Positions 1 through 8,852 of a stretch of 64,000 bases of DNA are shown in pieces. The notes below the pieces were generated by a model. That model did not search any database, was not told the origin of the DNA, and worked only from the letters and a program-made list of their open reading frames with translations. The position numbers were made by a program, and so were the translations under genes. Each line of letters begins with the position of its first letter. Position 1 is the stretch's first letter. Source of the DNA: Microcoleus asticus IPMA8 (lineage in GTDB: Bacteria > Cyanobacteriota > Cyanobacteriia > Cyanobacteriales > Microcoleaceae); NCBI RefSeq assembly GCF_013179805.1, contig NZ_SRRZ01000009.1:24794-88793 (forward strand), written 5' to 3'.

Positions 1-1991
1 GTTTGAACAATATAAGAACCGCTCAGGAGTCGCCGAATATAATCGCGCATATCAGCGTTATCATCGGCCAGGACAATTTTAGATTTTAGATTTTGGATTT
101 TAGATTGAGCGGGTTGATTGACGAGTTCATAAGTGGATGGAGCGATGCTCCATTCTTCTAATCTCAAATCGCCTTCTGGCAACCACCGTTGAGCTTCTTC
201 GACATAGGGTATTGCCCCTAACGCTGTTGATGCTAACGTGCAACTGACACCAATTTGCTCCGGCGGCAGATGAGCTGTTCCGGCGGGAATCGTCACCGTA
301 AAGCAACTTCCCTGCCCAAAAGTGCTGCTGACATCGATCGCTCCCCCATGTAGTTTGACGAGTTCTTGCACTAGCGACAGCCCAATGCCGGAGCCTTCAA
401 AACTCCTGCCTTGTGAGTTTTTGATTCGATTAAATCGCTCAAATAAATGTGGTAGTTCTTCGGAGGGAATACCGATTCCTGTATCTGCAACTAATAATTC
501 AACGCCAGAGTTTATCCACCGCAATCGAACAGTGATGGTTCCCGCTAAGGTAAATTTAAAGGCATTTGATAATAGATTTAGAACGATTTTTTCCCACATT
601 TCGCGATCGACATAAATCGCTTCGGGCAAGGTTGGACAGTCAACAATCAGCGACATTCGGGCCCGTTCAATCAGCGATCGAAAGGTACTGGCAAGTTCCG
701 CCGTATAGGTTGCCAAATCTACAGGTTCATAAGATGCTTGGACTCGACCTGCTTCGATGCGTGAGAAATCGAGCAAGCTATTAACGAGTTTGAGCAGCCG
801 CATTCCGTTACGCTGCACCAACTGTAATTGTTCGCGTTCTTGAGGTGGAATTGTTCCATCCAGGTTTGCGATCGTGTCTTCTAAGGGAGCCAGCATCAAG
901 GTGAGCGGCGTGCGGAATTCGTGAGAGACATTGCTAAAAAACGCGGTTTTAGCACGGTCTAACTCAGCTAACGCTTCGGCACGTTTACGCTCTTGTTCGT
1001 AAGCTTGGGCGTTGGCGATCGCTGTTGTCACCTGCCCTGCCATCAAATCAAAAAAACCTTTGTAATCATCATCAAACGTTCTAAGCGGACTCACTCCAGC
1101 AATCAGGAACCCGAACGTTTCTCCCGATCGAGCTAGTGGTAGAACTACCGCTTGATGAGGAGATTGGGACCACGCGCCGCCCGGTAAAAGTCCAAATTGC
1201 GCTTCCAAATTTTCAATGATTCTGCTTTCGCCCGTCTCGATGACTTGCTTCAATTGCCACTCGCACTTTTGGGCGGATGTAAGCTCGATCGCCTCACCAG
1301 AGGCAAGCGTTCCGGCTGCTAACCTTGTTGTACCCGCGAGTCGTGCGATCTCGCTTTCGCCATCGAGTAGATAAAACAGCGCAAACGGGATGTCATAGGC
1401 GTTATTGGTCAATACGGTGGCGGAAATCTCGCAAGCTGCTTCTACCGTCTTGGCAGTGACTGTTTCTGCTGCTAATTCGCGCAGCGTTGCCAAGCGGCGA
1501 TCGCTCAACACGCCCTGAGTGTCCTCGCTACAGGCGCAGAAAACGCCCCCCACTGGGCCGTCATCATTCGCCACCGGACTGTAGGAAAAGGTAAAGTAGG
1601 TTTCCTCTGTATACCCGTTGCGCTCCATCACCAGAAGCAATTCTTGATTCCACGTCGATTGTCCCTGGTTCAAAACCGCTTCTGCTTGCGGGCCTAGCGT
1701 GTCCCAGATTTCAGCCCATACCCGTGAGGCAGGCTGACCTAGTGCTTGCGGATGTCGCTTGCCGAGGATAGGAATGTAAGCATCGTTATAAAAGTTGATC
1801 ATCTCCTGTCCCCACCAGACGAACATGGGGTAGCGGGAACCTAAGACGATCCGAATCGCGGTTTTCAAGCTTTGCGACCAGGTTTCAACGGCACCAAGGG
1901 CCGAAAGGGACCAATCGTGCGATCGCATCAGCATCGCCATCTCGCTATTTCCTGCAAAAATCTGTTCAACGAGTTGAGACTGCTGGATCAT
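1..1991 (-). CDS. Hybrid sensor histidine kinase, PAS-GAF-HisKA-HATPase-REC, C-terminus beyond left edge
   Basis: Partial gene read from the ATG at 1991 towards base 1, open for 663 codons. Order of parts: a PAS-like N-terminus (about residues 30-150), a GAF-like sensor (about 165-320), a HisKA dimerisation helix with the phospho-acceptor His in SHEFRTP near residue 355, and a HATPase domain with N-box NLLSNAFKFT, DTGIGI and a GSGIGLSLV loop. A receiver then starts with VLADDNADMRDYI and is cut by the window edge. By family this is a cytoplasmic hybrid kinase that autophosphorylates on His and passes phosphate to its own receiver; the signal is unknown. The kinase-receiver linker at about 77-106 is encoded by the 9-bp TTTTAGATT-type repeat. 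A GTG 30 bp upstream is an alternative start. A decayed receiver lies directly upstream. Confidence 0.88.
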   Translation of the reverse strand, partial: MIQQSQLVEQIFAGNSEMAMLMRSHDWSLSALGAVETWSQSLKTAIRIVLGSRYPMFVWWGQEMINFYNDAYIPILGKRHPQALGQPASRVWAEIWDTLGPQAEAVLNQGQSTWNQELLLVMERNGYTEETYFTFSYSPVANDDGPVGGVFCACSEDTQGVLSDRRLATLRELAAETVTAKTVEAACEISATVLTNNAYDIPFALFYLLDGESEIARLAGTTRLAAGTLASGEAIELTSAQKCEWQLKQVIETGESRIIENLEAQFGLLPGGAWSQSPHQAVVLPLARSGETFGFLIAGVSPLRTFDDDYKGFFDLMAGQVTTAIANAQAYEQERKRAEALAELDRAKTAFFSNVSHEFRTPLTLMLAPLEDTIANLDGTIPPQEREQLQLVQRNGMRLLKLVNSLLDFSRIEAGRVQASYEPVDLATYTAELASTFRSLIERARMSLIVDCPTLPEAIYVDREMWEKIVLNLLSNAFKFTLAGTITVRLRWINSGVELLVADTGIGIPSEELPHLFERFNRIKNSQGRSFEGSGIGLSLVQELVKLHGGAIDVSSTFGQGSCFTVTIPAGTAHLPPEQIGVSCTLASTALGAIPYVEEAQRWLPEGDLRLEEWSIAPSTYELVNQPAQSKIQNLKSKIVLADDNADMRDYIRRLLSGSYIVQ

Positions 1992-1999
1992 GCGCTTGT

Positions 2000-2226
2000 C
2001 TTTCCATTGGGTCCACACAAACGGGCAACGATACTATCTCGGCTGACCGGGCGGGTTTAGCTAGATGACGCCAGAAACCCAGCGGGGATGGCCTGTTGCT
2101 GGTCAACTTTTACAGCATAGGCTGCCAGAGCGAGCGCTGGAATCTGCCCGCCGGGCGATCGTCTAGGAGCTGGCGAATTTTACGCATGAGAGCATAGCCG
2201 TCCATCTTTGGCCTTTCGATATCATA
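2000..2226 (-). pseudogene. Decayed response-regulator receiver (REC) domain
   Basis: Read on the minus strand, the segment gives pieces of the second half of a receiver domain in three different frames. PKMDGYALMRKIRQL (the region after the phospho-Asp) is followed in another frame by GQIPALALAAYAVKVDQQQA, and in a third frame by GFWRHLAKPARSAEIVSLP, the usual alpha4-beta5 region with its conserved Lys-Pro. At least two frameshifts and in-frame stops are needed to join them, and the first half (DD pocket, phospho-Asp strand) is missing. It lies immediately upstream of, and slightly overlaps, the alternative start of the left-edge hybrid kinase. The likely origin is the C-terminal receiver of a former neighbouring hybrid kinase. 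Confidence 0.7.
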
Positions 2227-2525
2227 TCAATTCCGCCACAGCCAGAACGATCGAGCTTTGGTTTTTTCGCCACCAACGAAAACAAGAGATCGCTATTAAT
2301 CAAAGAAGCTTGTTTGAGAAGAAGAAGGCAGGGCTAAAATAACATTTCTTCCATTAGTGGTATCGGCCTGTGAGACTGTTCGCTCCCACGATACCGCCAG
2401 CGGTTGATGATGGGTACTTCTGCTAATCTTCATCTTTCTTTGTGAAACATACTTGCAAAATTTTGGACATGGTGCTAGTGTAAGAAGGTTTGAGACATTA
2501 TGAGTTAGAGGTAAAACCCCGCAGA

Positions 2526-2948
2526 ATGAAACAATTGGGAACCCATCTGGTCGCTGATGCTTGGCAGTCTCCTGGAGACCTGCTCAACGATCCTGAACGT
2601 ATCCGCCGCGCCATACTCGATGCGATCGAAGCCGGAGGAGCTACTCTCATCGATTTGTGCGTACACCAGTTTAGTCCTCACGGAGTGACAGCTACTGCTA
2701 CTTTGGCAGAGTCTCATATAGCAATCCATACTTGGCCTGAACACGGTTATTTTGCTGCAGACTTATTTTTCTGCGGGGCCGGCGACCCTCACCGAGCCAT
2801 GAAGGTGCTACAGACAGCTTTGGAAGCTAAACAGGTAAAACTCACTGAGTTCACGCGCGGTTTCGAGCCAGGAGTGGGCATCGTAGGTTCTGCTTGTGAA
2901 GAGCAGTATGCGCCTCGTTCAGTAGAAACGAGTGCCGCCAGAGGATGA
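2526..2948 (+). CDS. speD: S-adenosylmethionine decarboxylase proenzyme
   Basis: SpeD decarboxylates S-adenosylmethionine to supply aminopropyl groups for spermidine synthesis. The proenzyme cleaves itself before a Ser that becomes the pyruvoyl cofactor. Here the cleavage motif is LAESHIAIHTWPE; with the ATG at 2526 as start, the Ser is residue 63, the number known for small bacterial SpeD proteins. An in-frame ATG at 2490 would add 12 residues and has AGAAGG upstream, so it cannot be excluded. The 140-residue length fits the prokaryotic class 1B type. The gene stands alone and ends just before a strong hairpin. Confidence 0.93.
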   Translation: MKQLGTHLVADAWQSPGDLLNDPERIRRAILDAIEAGGATLIDLCVHQFSPHGVTATATLAESHIAIHTWPEHGYFAADLFFCGAGDPHRAMKVLQTALEAKQVKLTEFTRGFEPGVGIVGSACEEQYAPRSVETSAARG

Positions 2949-2995
2949 TGGCCAATTAGCGTAACTTTGAACATTTTATGCTAGGTTTTGTTTAA

Positions 2996-3021
2996 AATCC
3001 CACGGATCGAACCGTGGGATT
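2996..3021 (+). terminator. Hairpin after speD
   Basis: Perfect 10-bp stem AATCCCACGG / CCGTGGGATT with a 6-base loop ATCGAA, 47 bp after the speD stop and followed by CTTGTT. It sits between convergent genes (speD and the minus-strand gene ending at 3033), so it may serve both directions. The T tract is weak. Confidence 0.65.
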
Positions 3022-3032
3022 CTTGTTGGAAT

Positions 3033-3629
3033 TTACTTTTTCATTAATAAAGGGCGGACAACTAAATAACCTGCGCCGAAAGCTGCAATGACAATCAGAA
3101 AAATTGCGATGGCCAACCACAATCCGCTTAAGTCTGAGGCTTTTTTGGATTGAGAACGCACGCGGTAAGGAGTTTCCGGCACTTCTGCAAATAATTTTTC
3201 TGGAAGTGGCTGCGGCATCGAGGCGGCTGTTGGCTGCGCTTCCGGTAGGGGAAAAGGGAAGGCTACTGTCTGAGGTGGTTGAGGTATGGCAGAGTTAGTC
3301 TGCGAGGTGGCAGGTGCTAGGGGCGCAGGTTCAACGCTGAAATTGAATTTGACAGGGGGCATTTGAGGCATCCCTGTCTGGGTGAGGCTCTGAGCCGAGT
3401 TGACTACTTGCTGTAGCTGTTGGGATACTTGAACTACTGTTTCTACTTCTCGCCGCAGTTGTTGATTTTGTTGGACTAATTGCTGGTTGTGGGTTTTGAG
3501 GGAGTCGAGCATCGCTTGGGCGGCTTGCAGCTCTGCCGTGACTTCTCGATAAAGGGAAATTGGTACGGATGGAGAGTAACTATTTGAGTTTTCAGGGGAA
3601 GTATTGTCAGATAAGGTAGTATTTTGCAT
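3033..3629 (-). CDS. Conserved hypothetical protein: coiled coil plus C-terminal membrane anchor
   Basis: A 198-residue protein of unknown function. Visible parts: a polar Ser/Asn-rich N-terminus, a Gln-rich coiled coil at about residues 25-85 (repeated QQL/QQN heptads), a Pro-rich low-complexity middle (about 90-150), a short basic stretch, and one membrane helix at about 168-190 (LSGLWLAIAIFLIVIAAFGAG) followed by a basic tail. The likely topology is a tail-anchored protein with a cytoplasmic coiled coil. The start ATG at 3629 is the only good one in frame. It is divergent from queF and convergent with speD. Confidence 0.75.
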   Translation of the reverse strand: MQNTTLSDNTSPENSNSYSPSVPISLYREVTAELQAAQAMLDSLKTHNQQLVQQNQQLRREVETVVQVSQQLQQVVNSAQSLTQTGMPQMPPVKFNFSVEPAPLAPATSQTNSAIPQPPQTVAFPFPLPEAQPTAASMPQPLPEKLFAEVPETPYRVRSQSKKASDLSGLWLAIAIFLIVIAAFGAGYLVVRPLLMKK

Positions 3630-3774
3630 AATTGTAGATGGCGAGGGTGAACTTGTTTTAGTTTAGCCTGAGAGTATTTATAATTAGATCGATCGCAACA
3701 CAATTCGTCAAGATATTTGTTACAGATATCGATCGTAAATTTAATTAAATGTTACAAGTTATTAGTCAATCGCT

Positions 3775-4194
3775 ATGAACAACTACGCAGCCGAACAAAG
3801 TATGTCGCAAAAGTCAAGCACCGAGGAAATTAAATACGGCGAACGCCAGATTTTGGAAGGGGAGTTAATTACTTTCCCAAATCCGCGAGTCGGGCGGCGC
3901 TACTCGATCAACATTACTTTGCCGGAGTTTACTTGCAAATGTCCGTTTTCTGGGTATCCAGATTTTGCGACAATTCACGTTACTTACGTGCCCGACGAGC
4001 GGGTGGTAGAGTTGAAAGCGCTGAAACTGTACGTTAACAGTTATCGCGATCGCTACATTTCTCACGAAGAATCGATCAATCAAATTTTAGACGATTTTGT
4101 GGCAGCTTGCGCGCCGCTAGAAGCGACGATTAAGGGCGATTTTTCGCCGCGGGGGAACGTCCACACCGTGATTGAGGTGTCGCATCAGAAGTAG
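3775..4194 (+). CDS. queF: NADPH-dependent 7-cyano-7-deazaguanine reductase
   Basis: QueF reduces preQ0 to preQ1 with two NADPH in the queuosine tRNA-modification pathway. The 139-residue protein is the single-domain type I form. The catalytic Cys is Cys56 in CKCPFSGYPDFA (it forms the thioimide with preQ0), and Asp63 in the same motif is the usual proton donor. The QueF signature ELKALKLYVNSYRD follows at about residues 80-93. The chosen ATG at 3775 leaves a 10-residue polar extension; the next Met (3802) is an equally plausible start. A hairpin follows the stop. Confidence 0.95.
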   Translation: MNNYAAEQSMSQKSSTEEIKYGERQILEGELITFPNPRVGRRYSINITLPEFTCKCPFSGYPDFATIHVTYVPDERVVELKALKLYVNSYRDRYISHEESINQILDDFVAACAPLEATIKGDFSPRGNVHTVIEVSHQK

Positions 4195-4229
4195 GGCGGG
4201 TATTAAGCTGGTGTGGCATTGAGATTTAA

Positions 4230-4260
4230 TTGTGGGGCGGCGTCGAAGCCCACCCCACAA
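4230..4260 (+). terminator. Hairpin after queF
   Basis: Inverted repeat TTGTGGGGCGG ... CCACCCCACAA lies 36 bp after the queF stop. The stem is GC-rich with A-rich flanks but has no long T run, so it could equally be one of the dispersed REP-like hairpins of this genome. Confidence 0.5.
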
Positions 4261-4613
4261 AAGCCGTAAGAAATAAAATTGTTAAATTTAGTAAGTAATT
4301 GTAGGGTGCGTCAGGGCAGCCCTCTCAAGGTAGTCAAAAATTCCCTCCAACGTTTAAAATCTCGTAGTTTGTAGGGTGTACACTGCGCAGCGGTTGAGTT
4401 TGTCGCCCACCGGAGAGTACCGATTGACCGGGATTTCAGCGTTTTGATTTTGAAACCAAACTCCGTATAGCAATTTTTATTTGTTGAAATTTGAAAACTC
4501 CGAACGTGAAATAGCGGTTTTCTGCTTGTTTTCCGGTTCACATTAACCACCTCGACAAATCGGGCAAGGGCACCCTACAAACTCAACTAATCTTTTTGAT
4601 ATTTATCGTTGGT
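4261..4613. other. Intergenic stretch without a recognised gene
   Basis: About 350 bp between queF and ccs1. It contains fragments of a common intergenic motif (GTAGGGTGC / GCACCCTAC, near 4301 and 4570). No reading frame here resembles a protein family known to me. Confidence 0.6.
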
Positions 4614-4638
4614 GTAAGGTGCGCATTGCGCACCTTAC
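4614..4638. repeat. 25-bp palindrome GTAAGGTGCGCA-T-TGCGCACCTTAC
   Basis: Perfect palindrome directly behind the ccs1 stop (4641). A related copy with a 7-base loop lies at 46072-46096, and half-copies of the type GTAAGGTGC or GCACCCTAC occur at about 4301, 4570 and 9645. It behaves as a dispersed REP-like hairpin and may also act as terminator of the ccdA/ccs1 side. Confidence 0.65.
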
Positions 4639-4640
4639 CG

Positions 4641-6053
4641 TTAGGTTTGACTTGCAACAGAATTCGGGGCGATCGCACTTTTTTCCTCTGCTGTTTTCGA
4701 TTCGGCCAACTTGTCCAAAATCTCCACAACTTCTCTTTCAAAAGTCACCTGAGCGCGATTAGTGCGCCCGCCGACGTATAGTTTGCCGTTTTTTTCCAAA
4801 GCCCAAATCTGCGAGTGAGACATATAGCTCATTAGCACGCTGAGCATCAGCAACCCGAAGCCGGTATAAACGATCGGAATGCCCGGATCGGCTTTAATTT
4901 GCAATCCCGTACTGCCTACAACTTCGTCAATTGTCAGCATGACTCCGTTAACTTCTACCGCTGTGCCGGCGCGAACTGTAGTTAACAATTTGCCATCCGT
5001 ACCGTACACTAACATTGTGCCTTGCAAGTCTTTTGCTAGTAGAGAAACTCCTGCACTCAAATCGGGTTTTGTCGGAATCCAAGCTCCCCAGATTCGGCCT
5101 TTACCTTGAGTATCTAACTGAGCCATTGGTAATTGTAAAACCGGGCTTTTGTTGAGGCGAACTCGCACGGCGGCTATTGCCCAATCTGCTTGATAAAATG
5201 TGACTCCCCGGTATCTGAGCGGCTCGTTAACGTGAATGGTTTTGCGATCGACCTCTTGGCCTGTTTTGTCCAAAACTGACAGGTCAGAGTAAAATTGGTC
5301 GATCGCACCGCTGGGACTGTAATCGATCCAGAACCGATTAACTCGCATCGACCAATCCTTCGGTATTTGCGGCCCCGCCCAAGGCCCCGCATCCAGGATA
5401 TTCTGCACCTGAAATGTTTCGCCGCTGGGAACCATTTCTTGACCGAGAAATCCCGTCATTGCGCCCCACATCGACCCAGCTAAAATAATTAGCATACTGG
5501 CGTGAACAATAATCGGGCCGACTTTGCCAATTATTCCCTTGCGAGCATAAACTTTTTCGCCTTCTCGAAATATGCGGTAGTTTTTTTGCTGTAAAAGTGG
5601 TTCTAACGAACTTAAAGCAACTGTTTCTAATTCCGCACTGAGAGCTAATTTTTCAAACTGCTTTGGTTCTTCATAAAATTTCCAGCGGCGGGCGGCTTTT
5701 AATGCGGGAAATTGTCGGGTAAATGTACAAGCTGTTAAGCTGCTGCCGAACAAAATTAGGATTGACAAAAACCACCAAGTGCGGTATACGTGGTCTAGTC
5801 CTGCAATTAGCACAACTTTCCAAGTAAGGAAGCCGAACAAAGCGGGGTGTTCTGGATAGTTAGATTGGTAAAACGGTACTGATTGCCCTTGTTCGATGAC
5901 GGTGCCGGAAATGCTGAAAAATGCGATCGTCAGCAGCAAGATAATTGCCAACCGCAAATCTGCTAGCACCGGCAAGATTTCTCGCTTGAAAAACCTTTGA
6001 GGGGCAGTCGCCCAGTTTGAGAGTTTTGATAGAAATACTTCTTTTGATGTCAT
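4641..6053 (-). CDS. ccs1: Cytochrome c biogenesis protein Ccs1 (ResB family)
   Basis: Ccs1 works with CcsA in System II cytochrome c maturation. The complex carries haem across the thylakoid/plasma membrane and attaches it to apocytochromes such as cytochrome f and c6. The 470-residue protein shows the ResB plan: three membrane helices in the first 200 residues (starting near [18 protein letters not shown]), a large lumenal domain of about 250 residues, and a last helix near 395 ([18 protein letters not shown]). The motif [17 protein letters not shown] is typical of the family. The partner ccdA is the next gene upstream on the same strand, about 270 bp away, which fits a shared role; ccsA is not in the window. 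Confidence 0.93.
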   Translation of the reverse strand: MTSKEVFLSKLSNWATAPQRFFKREILPVLADLRLAIILLLTIAFFSISGTVIEQGQSVPFYQSNYPEHPALFGFLTWKVVLIAGLDHVYRTWWFLSILILFGSSLTACTFTRQFPALKAARRWKFYEEPKQFEKLALSAELETVALSSLEPLLQQKNYRIFREGEKVYARKGIIGKVGPIIVHASMLIILAGSMWGAMTGFLGQEMVPSGETFQVQNILDAGPWAGPQIPKDWSMRVNRFWIDYSPSGAIDQFYSDLSVLDKTGQEVDRKTIHVNEPLRYRGVTFYQADWAIAAVRVRLNKSPVLQLPMAQLDTQGKGRIWGAWIPTKPDLSAGVSLLAKDLQGTMLVYGTDGKLLTTVRAGTAVEVNGVMLTIDEVVGSTGLQIKADPGIPIVYTGFGLLMLSVLMSYMSHSQIWALEKNGKLYVGGRTNRAQVTFEREVVEILDKLAESKTAEEKSAIAPNSVASQT

Positions 6054-6060
6054 TGGTAAT

Positions 6061-6142
6061 TATGGAGGAAGAAGGAAGAAGGAAGAGGGAAGAGGGAAGA
6101 AGGAAGAAGGAAGAAGGAAGAAAGAGGAGGGAAAAACAAAAA
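6061..6142. repeat. Polypurine tandem repeat (GGAAGAA)n
   Basis: An 80-bp stretch that is almost purely purine on the plus strand, made of GGAAGAA/GGAAGAG units, just upstream of the ccs1 start. The reverse-complement counterpart (CTTCCTT units) is at about 22335-22457. It probably spreads and varies by slippage. Confidence 0.8.
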
Positions 6143-6322
6143 ACAGAGAAAATATTATTATTTTTATCTAGCAATTCTCAATCAATTTTGAAGTCTTGCT
6201 CTTTTATTTCTTTCTTCCTTCGTGTTCTTCGCGTTTTGGCGGTTCGTTAAAAAAACTTAATTCACGCATTCCGTAGTGAGTGCTATATCTCTAAATAAGG
6301 ACTTCAGTCCTTACTACGAAAC

Positions 6323-7054
6323 TTACGCCGGAAGTATCCGGGAAAGCAGGGAGAAAACGCCAAATCCTACTAGCAAAACGCCACTAACAGGCGTAATCCA
6401 ACTCGACCACCGACGTAATTCTAACAACTTTTTAATACTCGCAGTAAAAGTACCTGCTATTATTAGCGGAGCGACGTACCCAGCAGCGTAAAACAGCAGC
6501 AACACACCACCTAAAACTGTATCTCCCGTTTTGGAAACCCAAGCTAAGAGTGTAGCTAAAACCGGAGTGCTGCAGGGAGACGCTACTAAACCAAAAGTTA
6601 AGCCCAATAAGTACGATCGCACGCCCGCAGGCAAATCTTTCGGCACCCACCCCACAGCGTCGAAAGACGGCATTTGCAAGGGTAAAGCTTCGAGTAAATT
6701 CAGCCCCATTAGAATAGCGATAATGCTGACAAGAATCGGCAAACCCAAGCCAATTTTGCCGTAAACTTGTCCGGCAAATGATGCTACAATACCTAAACCC
6801 GCAAGGGTTGTCGCCAATCCCAGGGAAAACCACGCCGACTGGGCGGCAGCTTGCAGGCGGCTTTTTGCTTCGTATCCGCCGATGTAGCCGATCGTGATCG
6901 GCAACATTGAAAGCATACAGGGCGTTAAGCTCGTTAGCAACCCTGCCATAAAGATGACTCCGACGCTGACTAAACTGAGGTGTGTCAGTTGAGTATTTAC
7001 TAAATTATTAGCAAATTGTGCGAGTTCGTAAAGTTGGGTTTGCAGGATTTCCAT
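6323..7054 (-). CDS. ccdA: Cytochrome c biogenesis protein CcdA
   Basis: CcdA moves reducing equivalents from stromal/cytoplasmic thioredoxin across the membrane to keep apocytochrome c haem-binding cysteines reduced. The 243-residue protein has six hydrophobic segments in two pseudo-symmetric halves, each opening with a conserved Pro-Cys: SLTPCMLSMLP near residue 44 and VASPCSTPVLA near 158, the redox-active pair. It lies upstream of ccs1 on the same strand, the normal functional pairing of System II in cyanobacteria and plastids. Confidence 0.95.
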   Translation of the reverse strand: MEILQTQLYELAQFANNLVNTQLTHLSLVSVGVIFMAGLLTSLTPCMLSMLPITIGYIGGYEAKSRLQAAAQSAWFSLGLATTLAGLGIVASFAGQVYGKIGLGLPILVSIIAILMGLNLLEALPLQMPSFDAVGWVPKDLPAGVRSYLLGLTFGLVASPCSTPVLATLLAWVSKTGDTVLGGVLLLFYAAGYVAPLIIAGTFTASIKKLLELRRWSSWITPVSGVLLVGFGVFSLLSRILPA

Positions 7055-7059
7055 CAGTC

Positions 7060-7240
7060 GATTTTAGATTTTAGATTTTAGATTTTAGATTGACTCCACA
7101 GTAGATTTTAGATTGACTACACAGAGGAATCTGGGAGTTTAAACTAAATATCTAATTTTTTTATCTCCACAGCCAATTTTAGATTTTAGATTGACTCTAC
7201 AGAGGAATCTGGGAGCTTCAACTAAATATCTAATTTTTTT
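7060..7240. repeat. Tandem TTTTAGATT units and a 57-bp direct repeat
   Basis: Downstream of the divergent ccdA start there is a run of TTTTAGATT units (7060-7093). Two copies of a 57-bp sequence follow (7106-7162 and 7184-7240), both containing CAGAGGAATCTGGGAG and CTAAATATCTAATTTTTTT. The rest of the gap to 7545 contains a GGCTTGTATCCCT fragment seen elsewhere in the window, but no gene I recognise. Confidence 0.8.
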
Positions 7241-7545
7241 GAGCTTCACGACTTAAGTCGGAGGCTTGTATCCCTCGGCAGGCGAGTTCAGGCTCGGTGC
7301 TGTTCAGGCTCTATTTCAAATTGTAACAGATGCGCGCAGGTTCGGTTTAAGATTTAAAATTTTAGCGAGATTGACTTGTTGGAAGTAGAAAAGTCGATCG
7401 CACCCCGGTTTCAAGTAATATCTTGACACTATTTTCAACAATCTGTTTGCAACGGGTCGAGCCTATTGCATTTAAGAATTCATTGATTGGGAAACAGGCC
7501 GTAAACCCTATTATTGAGATTATTCAGACAGACTTTAATTTAAAC

Positions 7546-8262
7546 TTACTTTAAATTAAAGCCAACTTCTTCATTAATAGAGCCGTCTGGCATTATTGCC
7601 CCTGCCAGCACCGCACCTCTAAGATTTGCGCCAGTTAAAATAGCGCCTTCTAAATTAGCATTGCTCAAGTTTGTGACTTGTTTGGAACCTCGAAAAAAGA
7701 AACTGTGCAAGTCAGCACCTGTCAAATTACTGTCAGCCAAATTAGCATATTGCAAGTCAGCACCGTGCAGCGTCGCCTCGGTTAAATTAGCTTCCGTGAG
7801 ATTGCTTCCCCAAAGTCGAGAATCTAACAAATTAGCCTCTTTTAAATTGGCGCGAGTCAGATTGGCCAAAGTCAGATTTGCGTCCCACAATTTCGTGCCG
7901 TTGAAATTAGCTTCGGTCAAATTTGAGCGGCTGAGATCCGTGCCTAAAATATCAGCATTGGCTAAATTAGCGCCGCTGAGGTCTGCACCAGAAAGGTCAG
8001 CATTTTTTAAATTGACACCGGACAAATTGGCGCCGGACAAATTAGCGCCACTCAAATTGGCTTCTTGGAGATTAGCTCCCCGCAAATCGACAGCGCTCAA
8101 ATCGCACTGCTTCCACAGAAAGCTGACGCACCAGTTATCTTTTAATAGCTGACTCAAATCGTCCGCCTTCGCGGCCATTACAGGAGGAGTTAAGTAGAGA
8201 GTGAACAGGACGATCGCCAACACGGCAGCGAAGATTTTTTTCAACTTCAGGACTCTTTTCAT
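7546..8262 (-). CDS. Exported pentapeptide-repeat protein
   Basis: After a basic start the protein has a hydrophobic signal segment ending PPVMAAKA near residue 30, so it is likely exported to the thylakoid lumen or periplasm. The rest, from about residue 50 to 220, is a nearly unbroken series of A(D/N)Lxx pentapeptides (for example ANLSGANLSGANLSG), which by family fold into a right-handed quadrilateral beta-helix. No catalytic motif is visible. The ATG at 8262 is preferred over a TTG 18 bp upstream. Function unknown. Confidence 0.85.
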   Translation of the reverse strand: MKRVLKLKKIFAAVLAIVLFTLYLTPPVMAAKADDLSQLLKDNWCVSFLWKQCDLSAVDLRGANLQEANLSGANLSGANLSGVNLKNADLSGADLSGANLANADILGTDLSRSNLTEANFNGTKLWDANLTLANLTRANLKEANLLDSRLWGSNLTEANLTEATLHGADLQYANLADSNLTGADLHSFFFRGSKQVTNLSNANLEGAILTGANLRGAVLAGAIMPDGSINEEVGFNLK

Positions 8263-8852
8263 TGACACTAATTTGCGCAATAGATTCTTGATGTATACTC
8301 AAAGCATAGCAAACAATCGGCAACTTTCCTCACCAATCTTACTCAAAAATATTAATTAAAAGTTAATCGGGCGTTGGCGCAGCCACAAACTTAACTCCGG
8401 TAGTCTTATACAGGCTTTGAGCTAAAAATCCGGTTGCTTCACAGATGCCTCGCTGCCAAACTAAGATTTTTCGTTAAAACCGGGTTTTAGATGGCCGCAA
8501 GTTCGATCGGCATTTGCCAGTGCAATATCTCTACAAAGTAATACTTGTGGCGCGCAGTTGCGATCGATGCCGCAGGGGCCTACCTCAAAACCATCTCGGT
8601 AGAAACTTCTCAATATGGCAAGGAAGAAACCGCCCAGCTAGCCTGAAAACCTGATATTGAGCCGATTATAGATGCAATTTTTCTTAATTGCGATCGCCAT
8701 CACTAACTAAGCCCAACTTTCATCACACAAGGGAATGCCCCACCATCACCAAATCTCATCAAACTTATCACGTTTCTGAGAGTACGCATATCACTGTCAC
8801 TAGCTGAAATATCGAGCAAAATGAAAGCATACAGTTGAACACCAATCCTGCC
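8263..8852. other. Intergenic region between divergent genes
   Basis: About 590 bp that must hold the promoters of the pentapeptide gene (leftwards) and the TPR gene (rightwards). I see no conserved gene. One short open tail at about 8541-8646 looks protein-like but has no start and no family I can name. Confidence 0.5.

Noticed and set aside
322..784. Plus-strand open frames within the first kilobase
   Set aside because: They lie antisense to the HATPase part of the hybrid kinase, whose minus-strand frame has clear family motifs.
7661..8152. 163-codon plus-strand frame rich in KLAS repeats
   Set aside because: Antisense shadow of the pentapeptide repeats; the repetitive protein arises from the complementary periodic DNA.
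8541..8646. Short open tail reading YLWRAVAIDAAGAYLK
   Set aside because: Protein-like and faintly reminiscent of an IS6-type transposase phrase, but too short, with no start and no second motif.
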